Positions 44,622 through 53,158 of a stretch of 64,000 bases of DNA are shown here, piece by piece. The stretch comes from Anabaena minutissima FACHB-250 (GTDB taxonomy: Bacteria > Cyanobacteriota > Cyanobacteriia > Cyanobacteriales > Nostocaceae), in the NCBI RefSeq assembly GCF_014697125.1, contig NZ_JACJRG010000023.1, forward strand, positions 1 through 64,000, in the 5' to 3' direction. Positions within the stretch are counted from its first letter, which is position 1. Every line of letters begins with the position of its first letter. A model generated the notes under the pieces. It had not been told where the DNA came from and did no database searches. It worked only from the letters and a program-made list of their open reading frames with translations. The translations under genes were made by a program, and so were the position numbers.

Positions 44622-44946
44622 GCAGCGACTTGGCTGGAAATTCTAACCATCCTTGATCATGAATGCTCCAAACCTTACAACCAGATTTTTAGTCAGTTTG
44701 GTTTTGGCTTGCGGGTACGAGCTAGGCTGCTTGATCGGATTTATCCGTTTAAAACATTTCTAGTTGATGGTAACACCGCCGCCGCCATTTTTGAGTACCG
44801 TACTAAGTTGAAGGACTTTACCGACGATTCCGGCCGACAGTTGCTCAATGGTAAACGCCTACAAGGTAAGCTGATGGCGAAGGTGGCTAATCTGCTTTTT
44901 AACAAGTTAGTTGAGTACGCGGTCGGTCATAGACCATCTCTACGAG
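44622..44946 (+). pseudogene. remnant of a larger gene, possibly a transposase
   Basis: A frame open from just after TGA (44619-44621) reads ATWLEILTILDHECSKPYNQ, then IFSQFGFGLRVRARLLDRIY, then PFKTFLVDG and GKLMAKVANLLFNKLVEYAVG. There is no ATG at its beginning. Base composition differs from the flanks. It looks like an internal piece of a larger protein. A mobile-element origin is a guess prompted by the adjacent MITE. After 44930 the frame runs into a dispersed repeat. Confidence 0.35.
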
Positions 44947-45066
44947 AGACTACGCCAAAGCCTCCGGCGGGGCGGAGCATCGGCACAAAATCATCACGAT
45001 CATAAACACCTGATGCTAAACCACTACACTAAAAGTAGCGGTTTTCATTCAAGGAAGGTAACTAGA

Positions 45067-47295
45067 GTGAAGAGCAAGAACCAATTTGTTTTATCCTTAC
45101 TTTTGAAAAGCACCATCGTCTTTTCCCCCTTGCTGCTGTCTGCTGAGATTAGCAATGGACAAACTACACCATCCCCTTCCCCCCAACACATTACCGCCCA
45201 AGCGATACCTAATCAACAAGGGGAAGCATTAGCTCAACTGCAAACAGAAAAGCGGATTTTAGAACAAATACAAACTGATTTTGAGCGAGCCTTTAATCGT
45301 ACAACCGTCTTGCTGAATATTTGGTTAGTTATCTTAAGTTTATTTCCCGTGGCGATTATTACTTTATTTTGGCTACTGCGACGGGTCGCTATTCGTGAAA
45401 TTGTAGATAGAGCGATGTCACAGTTGCAAGGAGTGGAAAAACTCGAAGCACAACTAACTCTAGTCAAGCAAGATGCAGAAAATCTCATTCAAGAAGCTAA
45501 AGGGATTACTCGTGCTTTAGAAAGGGAAGCTGAAAATCTACAACAAAAAATCAAAACTGAACACGATAATTTATCTTTTGTAACATCAGAGATATTGCAA
45601 GTTAAGACAGATAACTTAACTAAAATATCAACAGAAGTTACAAATTTTCAGCAAAAAATTGAGCATTTACTAGCTGAGTTTGCTAGCCAACTATCTCAAT
45701 TAGAGTTAGATACACAACAGAAAAAAGATATAACTCTGGAAAATATAGACAAGACTGAATCAGAGATAGTACATCAACTGGGAGAATTACAAAAAAATGC
45801 TACAAATCACAAAAACTTAGTTGTAGAAGATTTAGAAGAATCCCAGCTAGAATTTAATAATCAAATAAGAAATTTATACACTGATACTCAGCAGCATCAA
45901 CATAAAATCATTGTAAGTTTAACTAACTTACAGTCAGAATTTAGTGTGCAGTTATCTACATTACAGGAAGATGTCCAGCAGCAAAAAGATATCAAATTAG
46001 AAAATCTCCAAGCAATAGAAAATCAATTCCAATCGCAAGTTTCAGAATTGGAAGCTGATACTCAAGGACACAAAGATACTTTGTTAGAGAATTTAACAAA
46101 ATTACAAGCAGAGTATGCACAGCAATTATCTAACTCCCATGCAGAAGTCCATAACCAAAAAGATAGTGTCTTACAAAATATACAAGAATTAGAAAATTTA
46201 TTCAAAGCGCAAATATCTGAATCACAGTTATATATTCAACAGGAATTAAGAAAATTACAATCGGAGTTTGCATCTAAGCTAGTTGAGTTACAATTAGATG
46301 CTCGAAACCGCAAAGAGCAAATTATGGAGGGGTTAGAAAAATCAGGTTCGGAGTTTGTTTCGCAATTTTCAGAATTACAATTAAATGCTCAACAACAAAA
46401 ACTCTTGATCTTAGAAAAGCTGGAAAAACTAGAAACGGAGTTTGTCTCACAACTATCTGAATTGCAATTAGATGCTCAACAGCGTAAAGATGTAATCTTA
46501 AAGGAATTTGCCGAAGTTGAACCCGCAGTAATTACAATAGAAGAAGCAACCCCAGCACCTCAGCCAGCAAGAGAAAATGAGCAGACAAAATTAACTGCTG
46601 ATGATTATATAGAGCAGGGAAATAATTTATTTTCACAAAAAAGTTACGAAGAAGCGATCGCAGCTTACGAGCAAGCGGTGAAAATCAACCCTGATGATGC
46701 TGTACTATGGTTTAAGTGTGGCATTACTTTCGCCAGGTTGAAACGTTATAAACAAGCGATCGCTTCGTATAATCGAGCGATCAAAATTCAACCAGATTAT
46801 CATCAAGCATGGTGCGATCGTGGTGTTGCATTCGGTTATTTACAGCAACATCAAGATGCTTTTAAATCTTTTGACCAAGCCACCCAAATTAACCCAGAAG
46901 ATGCCATTGCCTGGATGAATCGCGGTTTAGCTTTGATAGAATTAGAACAATATGAAGAAGCAATTACTTCTTTTAACCAAGCATTAAAGTTCCAAGCAGA
47001 TTCCCCAAAAGTTTGGGATAAACGCGGTTACACTCTTGTTAGGTTAGGACAGGATGAAGAAGCAATCAGTTCTTTTGATAAAGCTTTAGCAATTAAACCA
47101 GACTATGCCAGTGCTTACTATAATAAAGCTGCCTGTTATGCACTGCAAAAACAGGTAAATTTAGCTTTAGACAATCTGCAACAAGCCATTAATCTTAACC
47201 CTAGATATCAAGAAGATGCTGCAAATGATATAGATTTTGATGAGATTGCAGATAATGAAGAATTTAGAACATTAACCACGCTATCTCAGTCATAA
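45067..47295 (+). CDS. coiled-coil and TPR protein with signal peptide
   Basis: The frame is open from 44911, but the GTG at 45067 follows AAGGAAGG at 8 bp and starts a signal sequence (KNQFVLSLLLKSTIVFSPLLLSAEISNG), so that start is used (742 residues). A second membrane helix lies at about 85-108. A very long coiled coil follows (about 115-490) made of 35-40-residue repeats with L-x-S-E-F-x-S-Q-L-S-E-L-Q-L-D-A-Q-Q-x-K. Then come six to seven TPRs (about 515-720, NPDDAVLWFKCGITFARLKRY-like). Function unknown. The architecture suggests an envelope-anchored scaffold. Its 3' end overlaps the convergent trmB by 10 bp. Confidence 0.8.
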   Translation: MKSKNQFVLSLLLKSTIVFSPLLLSAEISNGQTTPSPSPQHITAQAIPNQQGEALAQLQTEKRILEQIQTDFERAFNRTTVLLNIWLVILSLFPVAIITLFWLLRRVAIREIVDRAMSQLQGVEKLEAQLTLVKQDAENLIQEAKGITRALEREAENLQQKIKTEHDNLSFVTSEILQVKTDNLTKISTEVTNFQQKIEHLLAEFASQLSQLELDTQQKKDITLENIDKTESEIVHQLGELQKNATNHKNLVVEDLEESQLEFNNQIRNLYTDTQQHQHKIIVSLTNLQSEFSVQLSTLQEDVQQQKDIKLENLQAIENQFQSQVSELEADTQGHKDTLLENLTKLQAEYAQQLSNSHAEVHNQKDSVLQNIQELENLFKAQISESQLYIQQELRKLQSEFASKLVELQLDARNRKEQIMEGLEKSGSEFVSQFSELQLNAQQQKLLILEKLEKLETEFVSQLSELQLDAQQRKDVILKEFAEVEPAVITIEEATPAPQPARENEQTKLTADDYIEQGNNLFSQKSYEEAIAAYEQAVKINPDDAVLWFKCGITFARLKRYKQAIASYNRAIKIQPDYHQAWCDRGVAFGYLQQHQDAFKSFDQATQINPEDAIAWMNRGLALIELEQYEEAITSFNQALKFQADSPKVWDKRGYTLVRLGQDEEAISSFDKALAIKPDYASAYYNKAACYALQKQVNLALDNLQQAINLNPRYQEDAANDIDFDEIADNEEFRTLTTLSQS

Positions 47296-47933
47296 CTCAC
47301 CACTCTTTCAAACAAAGCTCGATAAACAGGTTCACCCCTATTTTGCGTTGAAACTTCTCTTTCTGTTGGGACTAATAGGGGGTTTTCTTCTAGCCATTCT
47401 CCTATACCGATTCTTTGGAAATGGGGGCTTTCTGCAAAGCGATCGCGCATTTCTACTGCGATAAATTCCATATCTGATTGCAGAAATACCACTCCCCCAA
47501 CAGGCAAATAATTAGCTAAGTCTGCTACTAATTCTGGTTGTACTACGCGGCGTTTAGCGTGGCGAGTCTTAAACCAAGGATCGGGAAATTGAATAGTAAC
47601 TCGCTGTAAAATACCTGGAGGTAGAGAAGATAACAAAACTTTTAATGAGTTATTCGCATTACAAAACACGTAATGGAGATTTGTTAACCCTAGCTCAGAA
47701 CATAACTTATTAGCTTCTATGACTAGGGGTTCGCGAATTTCTAAACCAAGAAAATTCCAATGTGGTTCTATCTGCGCCATTTGTAACACGAATCTTCCCC
47801 TAGCACAGCCAATATCTAAATGTAGCGGCTGGTGTAAATTAGCATAAATTTTTTCCCACTCTATAGGATTTACAGGTTGTTGATACTTCTTTGCTAGGGG
47901 ATTAACGTGTTGACGGACGCGGATAAATGGCAA
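47286..47933 (-). CDS. trmB: tRNA (guanine-N7-)-methyltransferase TrmB
   Basis: 215 residues, SAM-dependent methylation of G46 in tRNA. Motif I LHLDIGCARGRFVLQMA, the E-I-R acidic loop LGLEIREPLV, and the catalytic-region motifs VTIQFPDPWFKTRHAKRRVVQPELV are all present. Length is normal. Its stop overlaps the 3' end of the convergent coiled-coil gene. Confidence 0.94.
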   Translation of the reverse strand: MPFIRVRQHVNPLAKKYQQPVNPIEWEKIYANLHQPLHLDIGCARGRFVLQMAQIEPHWNFLGLEIREPLVIEANKLCSELGLTNLHYVFCNANNSLKVLLSSLPPGILQRVTIQFPDPWFKTRHAKRRVVQPELVADLANYLPVGGVVFLQSDMEFIAVEMRDRFAESPHFQRIGIGEWLEENPLLVPTEREVSTQNRGEPVYRALFERVVSYD

Positions 47934-48151
47934 AATTTATACTCCTTATAATTTAGTCATTAGTAATTAGTCGATTGGGTATTTGGCATTCATTGGTTTT
48001 TTCCTCCCCTGCTTCCCCTGTTTTATTACCACCATTCCCCATATGTATAAATGTTAAGTATAAGCAATCCTCAGCAGCTTGACAAAGGAGGGGTTATACT
48101 TTTTTTAAAAGTGTGCCTTAAACTACCGTTTTTAATAATTTTTTGAAATCA

Positions 48152-49270
48152 ATGGTGCTAAATTTTCGCTTTGCTGTAGTTAGCGACTTACACATCGCTC
48201 TTCCTCACACCATCTGGGATCATCCTAGTCGGTTTCATCTAGTGGAAGTGAGTATTTCTGCTTTTGAAAGTGCTATTGAACATTTAAAAGAACTTGATTT
48301 AGATTTTATTTTACTGCCAGGAGATTTAACACAACACGGTGAACCAGAAAATCATATTTGGTTACAAGAAAGGTTATCTAAATTACCTTTTCCTGCATAT
48401 GTTGTACCTGGTAATCACGATGTTCCTGTGTTGATGGCTAATCAGCAATCAATAGCCTGTGCTGATTTTCCCAGTTATTACCGCAAGTTTGGCTATGGAA
48501 ATACTAATCAACTTTATTACACACAGCAATTATTACCGGGGGTGCGGTTAATTGGTTTAAATTCTAACTGTTTTAATGAACAGGGTGAGCAGATAGGACG
48601 TTTAGATGCCCAACAGATGAGATGGTTAGAAGAGGTACTAGCCGCAGCAGTAGATGAACTGGTGTTAGTGATGGTGCATCACAACGTAGTGGAGCATTTA
48701 CCCCATCAATCCCGCCATCCTATGGCAAATCGTTATATGTTGGCAAATGCCCCGGAATTATTGTACTTACTACGACGTTATGGAGTCAGGCTAGTCTTTA
48801 CAGGTCATTTACACGTTCAAGATGTTGCCTGTGATGAAGGTGTATATGATATTACCACTGGTTCTTTAGTCAGCTATCCTCATCCTTATCGAGTTTTAGA
48901 GTTTCATCGAGATCAACAAGGAAAAGAATGGCTGCAAATCCTGTCTCATCGTGTAGAGTCAGTACCTGATTTTCCTAACTTGCAGCATTCATCAAAGCAA
49001 TGGATGGGCGATCGCTCGTTTCCATTTCTAGTTAAATTACTTAGCCTACCGCCATTAAATTTACCCATAAACCAGGCACAAGAACTAGCTCCCAGTTTGC
49101 GTGATTTTTGGGCAACTATTGCCGATGGAGATGCTTTGTTAGATTATCCCCATTTTCCCCAAAAAGTGCGCCATTACATTCAGACGTATAGTGCGATCGC
49201 TCATACTGGTACACCCAGTTTTATTGATAATAACAGTACCTTATTGTTAGAAAAAAGTCCTGAGTTTTGA
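48152..49270 (+). CDS. metallophosphoesterase (class III phosphodiesterase type)
   Basis: About 372 residues. All five calcineurin-like motifs are visible: FAVVSDLHI, LPGDLTQHGE, VPGNHDVP, MVHHN and FTGHLHVQD. These bind the dinuclear metal centre. The class includes CpdA/GpdQ enzymes acting on cyclic nucleotides or phosphodiesters. The physiological substrate is unknown. TTG at 48143 is an alternative start, and no clear Shine-Dalgarno separates the two. A heptamer-rich tract follows the gene. Confidence 0.85.
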   Translation: MVLNFRFAVVSDLHIALPHTIWDHPSRFHLVEVSISAFESAIEHLKELDLDFILLPGDLTQHGEPENHIWLQERLSKLPFPAYVVPGNHDVPVLMANQQSIACADFPSYYRKFGYGNTNQLYYTQQLLPGVRLIGLNSNCFNEQGEQIGRLDAQQMRWLEEVLAAAVDELVLVMVHHNVVEHLPHQSRHPMANRYMLANAPELLYLLRRYGVRLVFTGHLHVQDVACDEGVYDITTGSLVSYPHPYRVLEFHRDQQGKEWLQILSHRVESVPDFPNLQHSSKQWMGDRSFPFLVKLLSLPPLNLPINQAQELAPSLRDFWATIADGDALLDYPHFPQKVRHYIQTYSAIAHTGTPSFIDNNSTLLLEKSPEF

Positions 49271-49336
49271 GTCCAGAGTAGAGACGCGATTCATCGCGTC
49301 TGTAAATAGAGTATTAAGTTGTGAGTTTTGAAACTC

Positions 49337-49503
49337 CCAACTCAGCACTCCCCACTCCCCACTCCCCACTCCCCACTCCCCACTCACTACTCACTACTCA
49401 GCACTCAGCACTCAGCACTCAGCACTCAGCACCGGCTAAACGCCGCGCTACCGCTAACAGCACTCACTACTCCCCACTCCCCACTCAGCACTCAGCACTC
49501 ACT
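49337..49503. repeat. heptamer arrays (CACTCCC and CACTCAG) with embedded 35-bp dispersed repeat
   Basis: Two runs of heptamers, CACTCCC-type then CACTCAG-type, are interrupted at 49429-49463 by a GC-rich segment (GCACCGGCTAAACGCCGCGC...). Its reverse complement occurs at 52398-52432. The array's right end supplies the last codons and stop of the FIST gene. Confidence 0.85.
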
Positions 49504-50727
49504 TTGTCGGCAAATTCCAAAGACTGAGGTGTAACCGTGTAAAAAAGTTCGATCACCAATAGGGCCAATTTCTCCACCACAGAAAAAGCCCCCGATAGGG
49601 ATATCTGGAACATAACGCCGAAATAACTCAGAATCAAAATTGGGTTTACCGTACAATCCTTCACCACGGCCTACACAGGCAAACATTAAAGCACCAACAG
49701 CAGTATTATCTAATCTTGATTGTTGTTGATACCGCTCTAAGAGAAATTCTAAATCTTCGGCAGAGGCCTGAGCATCTCGCAGGTGGAATTGCAGACGTTG
49801 ACCAGGACGAACAAGATCACCAATTGCGATCGCGCCTCCAGATGGATCGACCCCTAAGATAGTACGAATCAAAAAGTCACCCGGCTGTAAAGACAGTTTA
49901 AATTCATCCATCGCCACACCGACAAACAGCGAATGCTGTGCTAAACCGCGTTCCTGTTCACTCAGGCTAGAAATCAAATCTCGCAGCACCATCAAAGGTA
50001 CTTGCTCATCTATTTCCAAAATAATATTACGTTCAGCTTTGGTGATTTGCAGTGGCTTACCGATCGGTTTACATCCTTGTGCCACAATCGTTTCTAAAAC
50101 AATGTTGCCACTTAACGCTAAACCCACTGTCCCTTCACGGTATAAGCTTTGTTGGATTTCACCAGAGGTATCATTGGCAAACAACGCCAAACGACCAGCA
50201 AAACCCCCAGCACTCGCTTGTCCACCCACAATCACCGAACCAGGATAAGCAAAATCTAAACCCTGTAATAAATCGTTAACCCCTGAAGAAAAAGCACTAG
50301 AAAGCAAAATAAACTGTGGTGTTGGCGATGATGGTACACCAATCAAATTCACCCAAGCATCTGGAGAACTATCCAAATCAGGTAAATCTTCAGCCACAAC
50401 ATGAAAGACTTGCAAATCTACCCCTGGTAGGTGAGCCAAAGTTAAGCTCAAAGCTGCTTCGGCTTCTAATTCTTGGGTTTGTCCACCAAGGGTAGTACCA
50501 ATTACACCGCCTCCGCTACAACCAATTAGGACAGGTACAGACAATTTTTCTGCCAATAAAGGTAAAACCCTAGAATATTCACTAGCAAACGCAGACGAAA
50601 TGAACACTAACCCTAAATCCGCAGGTGCTGTTAACGATGAGACAGTCTGTTCTACCACATCTGCTATAGCTGCTTCTAGGGAAGGACGAGTTGATAGGGC
50701 ATTTGCCCATTGCATTTGATCTGCCAT
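49492..50727 (-). CDS. FIST domain sensor protein
   Basis: 411 residues with FIST_N (about 20-215: DLGLVFISSAFASEYSRVL, VPVLIGCSGGGVIG) and FIST_C (about 225-390: LILEIDEQVPLMVLRDL-like, IGGFFCGGEIGPIGDRTFLHGYTSVFGI). FIST proteins are thought to be small-ligand sensors, possibly for amino acids. The carboxy-terminal Ser-Glu-Cys and stop are encoded by the neighbouring heptamer array. Confidence 0.88.
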   Translation of the reverse strand: MADQMQWANALSTRPSLEAAIADVVEQTVSSLTAPADLGLVFISSAFASEYSRVLPLLAEKLSVPVLIGCSGGGVIGTTLGGQTQELEAEAALSLTLAHLPGVDLQVFHVVAEDLPDLDSSPDAWVNLIGVPSSPTPQFILLSSAFSSGVNDLLQGLDFAYPGSVIVGGQASAGGFAGRLALFANDTSGEIQQSLYREGTVGLALSGNIVLETIVAQGCKPIGKPLQITKAERNIILEIDEQVPLMVLRDLISSLSEQERGLAQHSLFVGVAMDEFKLSLQPGDFLIRTILGVDPSGGAIAIGDLVRPGQRLQFHLRDAQASAEDLEFLLERYQQQSRLDNTAVGALMFACVGRGEGLYGKPNFDSELFRRYVPDIPIGGFFCGGEIGPIGDRTFLHGYTSVFGICRQSEC

Positions 50728-51177
50728 GTGTTTTGGGCTACTGTTTCTTTTGTGTCCAGTGGTTTTTAGTTTTTTATCCTAGATTGAGAATAGAGGTTGG
50801 CGAGTGGGGACTGGGGAAGAGAAGTTTTTATTTCGTATTTTTGGGACTTGGACTGTGGGTATCTAAATGGAAATTAAAATATTTATCTTGACTGCGGGGC
50901 TAATCCACCCAATTTTTTGGGTATAGGATGTCTGGTTACATTCACTTAAATAATAGTGTATTGTTGGATTTTTGTAGTGCCGATCTATAAAATCTTAAAA
51001 GATAAATGGGAATCTGGTATATATTTCACAGATTGTTGTAATTGTTATCGATACATCATAGCTACAAAATTAGCTGCATCAGTTAATTGGGTACAATGGT
51101 GATCGATAGAACACAAAAATATCAATTTTTGCAACTTTTCTATACTGGTACTAACATCACACAACGAGACGAAAACA
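50728..51177. other. intergenic region upstream of cp12
   Basis: 450 bp between the divergent FIST and cp12 genes. It holds a small hairpin ACCCAA-TTTT-TTGGGT (50907-50922) and presumably the cp12 promoter. No coding frame or RNA gene is supported. Confidence 0.4.
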
Positions 51178-51414
51178 ATGACTGATACTCAAGCCAAAAA
51201 CATTCAAGATCAAATTCAAGACGAAGTAGAACAAGCTCGTGCTGTTTGTGATATTTCAGGTGGTAGCTCGGCCGAGTGCGCCGCCGCTTGGGATGCAGTG
51301 GAAGAATTACAAGCTGAAGCCTCCCACCAACGCCAAGATAAAAAGAAAAATTCTCTAGAACAGTACTGCGATGACAACCCAGATGCAGCTGAGTGCAGAC
51401 TTTACGACGAATAA
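51178..51414 (+). CDS. cp12: Calvin-cycle regulator CP12
   Basis: 78-residue intrinsically disordered redox protein that brings phosphoribulokinase and GAPDH together in an inactive complex in the dark. Both cysteine pairs are present, C24/C34 and C64/C73, together with the core AAAWDAVEELQAE and the C-terminal YCDDNPDAAECRLYDE that enters the GAPDH site. GAGACGA precedes the ATG. Confidence 0.95.
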   Translation: MTDTQAKNIQDQIQDEVEQARAVCDISGGSSAECAAAWDAVEELQAEASHQRQDKKKNSLEQYCDDNPDAAECRLYDE

Positions 51415-51739
51415 AAATTAAGTCTGGCATTTTTGATCTGAGAGACAAGCAACCAGAAGTTGTGGACACGACTTTTTGCGAAAATTAGCAATAGGGTTCG
51501 CATAGCTTGCTGTTAGCGATCGCATTGCGGAGCAAAAAAGCAAATTTTTGTAGTCAATCTCATAACTCTGTGAGTTGCTTGTTTTTTCTCCATCAGCTTT
51601 CTTGAAAATTGGTAAAGACTAGGAGAGAGCAGAAAGTAGGGAAGTAGGGGTAGGGGAAAATAAATGCCCAATGCCCCATTGCCAATTATGAATATAGTTA
51701 ATGCAATCTAAATTGATTATTGAGCGTTTGACGTGAAAT
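51415..51739. other. intergenic region
   Basis: 325 bp after cp12. CAAGCAAC (51447-51454) and GTTGCTTG followed by TTTTTTC (51573-51586) could pair as a distant terminator stem. No gene is supported. Confidence 0.35.
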
Positions 51740-52336
51740 ATGCAAAATAACGTTTGGTTTCGCCAGTTAGTCTGGATTGACTACCGACTGGCACTATTAT
51801 TTTTAGTGATGATTCCCTTAATTCTCTTGACTTGGGCTTATGTCCAAAAAGTAGAAGGGATACAAAGACTGTTAATGATTTACTGGCGAGTCTCCAGTCT
51901 CCTTGTCATTACAGCTTATTTGATGATTGCCCAGTACCAAGTTAGCTTTATTTCGGGGTTGATAGGATTAATTCTTATTCCGATTTCGCTGTGGTTTTGG
52001 GTGGATCTCAATGATGAAATTGAATATTTGCCAAGTACCCCTTTAAAGCTAACTTTTACCTCTTGGCGATGGGCTGTAACCTTATATTGCTTGTTAGGCG
52101 CAATAGCGTTCGTACCTTTTTTGGGTTGTGCTTTTTCTAGCAATGCCATCAAAACTCCTGAGTGTCTCGTCTGGTTTGAAGCCCCATTACTATTTAAAGA
52201 GTATTTCCATCACAATAGTAAACACGCAATGCTAGGGTTTCTGGGCATAGTTGGGTTAATAATTTACGTGGTTTACTTAAGCTACTTTGTTCTGGTAAAG
52301 CTGGGCAAGCAGGGACGCTCGGCTACACAACAGTAG
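51740..52336 (+). CDS. DUF3177 family membrane protein
   Basis: 198 residues with five hydrophobic segments. Recognised as the cyanobacterial DUF3177 family from the opening WFRQLVWIDYRLALLF and LTWAYVQKVEGIQRLLMIYWRVSSLL. The function is unknown. Located between cp12 and repeat-rich DNA, with no operon partner. Confidence 0.78.
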   Translation: MQNNVWFRQLVWIDYRLALLFLVMIPLILLTWAYVQKVEGIQRLLMIYWRVSSLLVITAYLMIAQYQVSFISGLIGLILIPISLWFWVDLNDEIEYLPSTPLKLTFTSWRWAVTLYCLLGAIAFVPFLGCAFSSNAIKTPECLVWFEAPLLFKEYFHHNSKHAMLGFLGIVGLIIYVVYLSYFVLVKLGKQGRSATQQ

Positions 52337-52344
52337 ACAGTGCT

Positions 52345-52440
52345 GAGTTATGAGTCAGGAGTGCTGAGTGCTGTTAGCGGAGCGGGGCGTTTAGCCCGTG
52401 CTGTTAGCGGTAGCGCGGCGTTTAGCCGGTGCTGAGTCAG
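52345..52440. repeat. repeat tract with GTGCTGA heptamers and inverted 35-bp repeat
   Basis: Mixed GAGTGCT-type heptamers surround two GC-rich units, 52371-52400 and 52398-52432. The second is the reverse complement of 49429-49463. Confidence 0.75.
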
Positions 52441-52616
52441 GAGTAGAACAGTGGAACAGTAAAATTAATTGTGCGCCGTTCAAAGCCCTGCTAATGCTAA
52501 CAGCGCAAAAGGTTTGTACCCTTCCAGGGAAAAATGCTACTCGTAGCATCTTGTAGAGAAGCTCCAACATCCGGTACGGAAAAAGAAATTCCTTCCAGAA
52601 ATTCCTATTTTTCAAA

Positions 52617-52913
52617 ATGAGTTCCATTGGCAAGCGACTAGAACAATACACCCTCAAACGTCCTCAAGAAGTCTTACTGGTAACGGTAGAAATCGCTGAT
52701 GAGCAAGATAAGGTAGCGATTTTCAAAGGTTTTTCCAGTTCTTTAATGCTCCCTACGGCATTTGATCCCGAAATCCCAGTGATCCCAGATGAAGCAAAAA
52801 TTATTAGCATTGACCGCATAGCTAGTCCTTATAATCCTGAAACTCCCCGTTATATCGAAAGACAAATTTCTTGGGAAGCTATGCAGGCTATTCTGGCGGA
52901 AGTGGGGGTGTAG
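52617..52913 (+). CDS. conserved cyanobacterial hypothetical protein
   Basis: 98 residues (RLEQYTLKRPQEVLLVTVEI, KVAIFKGFSSSLMLPTAFDP, PYNPETPRYIERQISWEAMQ). It resembles a small conserved protein of cyanobacteria and plastid-bearing organisms of unknown function. The compact alpha/beta pattern and strong conservation-like motifs support a real gene. It ends 5 bp before a large heptamer array. Confidence 0.72.
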   Translation: MSSIGKRLEQYTLKRPQEVLLVTVEIADEQDKVAIFKGFSSSLMLPTAFDPEIPVIPDEAKIISIDRIASPYNPETPRYIERQISWEAMQAILAEVGV

Positions 52914-52918
52914 GGGTA

Positions 52919-53058
52919 GGTGACAGGTGACAGGTGACAGGTGACAGGTGACAGGTGACAGGTGACAGGTGACAGGTGACAGGTGACAGGTGACAGGTGA
53001 CAGGTGACAGGTGACAGGTGACAGGTGACAGGTGACAGGTGACAGGTGACAGGTGACA
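52919..53058. repeat. 20 perfect copies of GGTGACA
   Basis: Exactly 140 bp made of 20 identical GGTGACA heptamers, followed by one degenerate copy (GGTAACA). It lies between the hypothetical gene and cbiD. Shorter tracts of the same heptamer are near 23829, 31537, 58706 and 63725. Confidence 0.95.
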
Positions 53059-53158
53059 GGTAACAGGAAAGCAGGGGGAGCAGGGGTAGAAAAATACAAT
53101 GCCCAATCTGATTAATGACCTGTTTTGAATTTTGAATTTTGAATTGGAGCGAAGCGAC

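Noticed and set aside
49321..49534. Plus-strand frames rich in Ser, Pro and His
   Set aside because: Translation of CACTCCC/CACTCAG heptamers.
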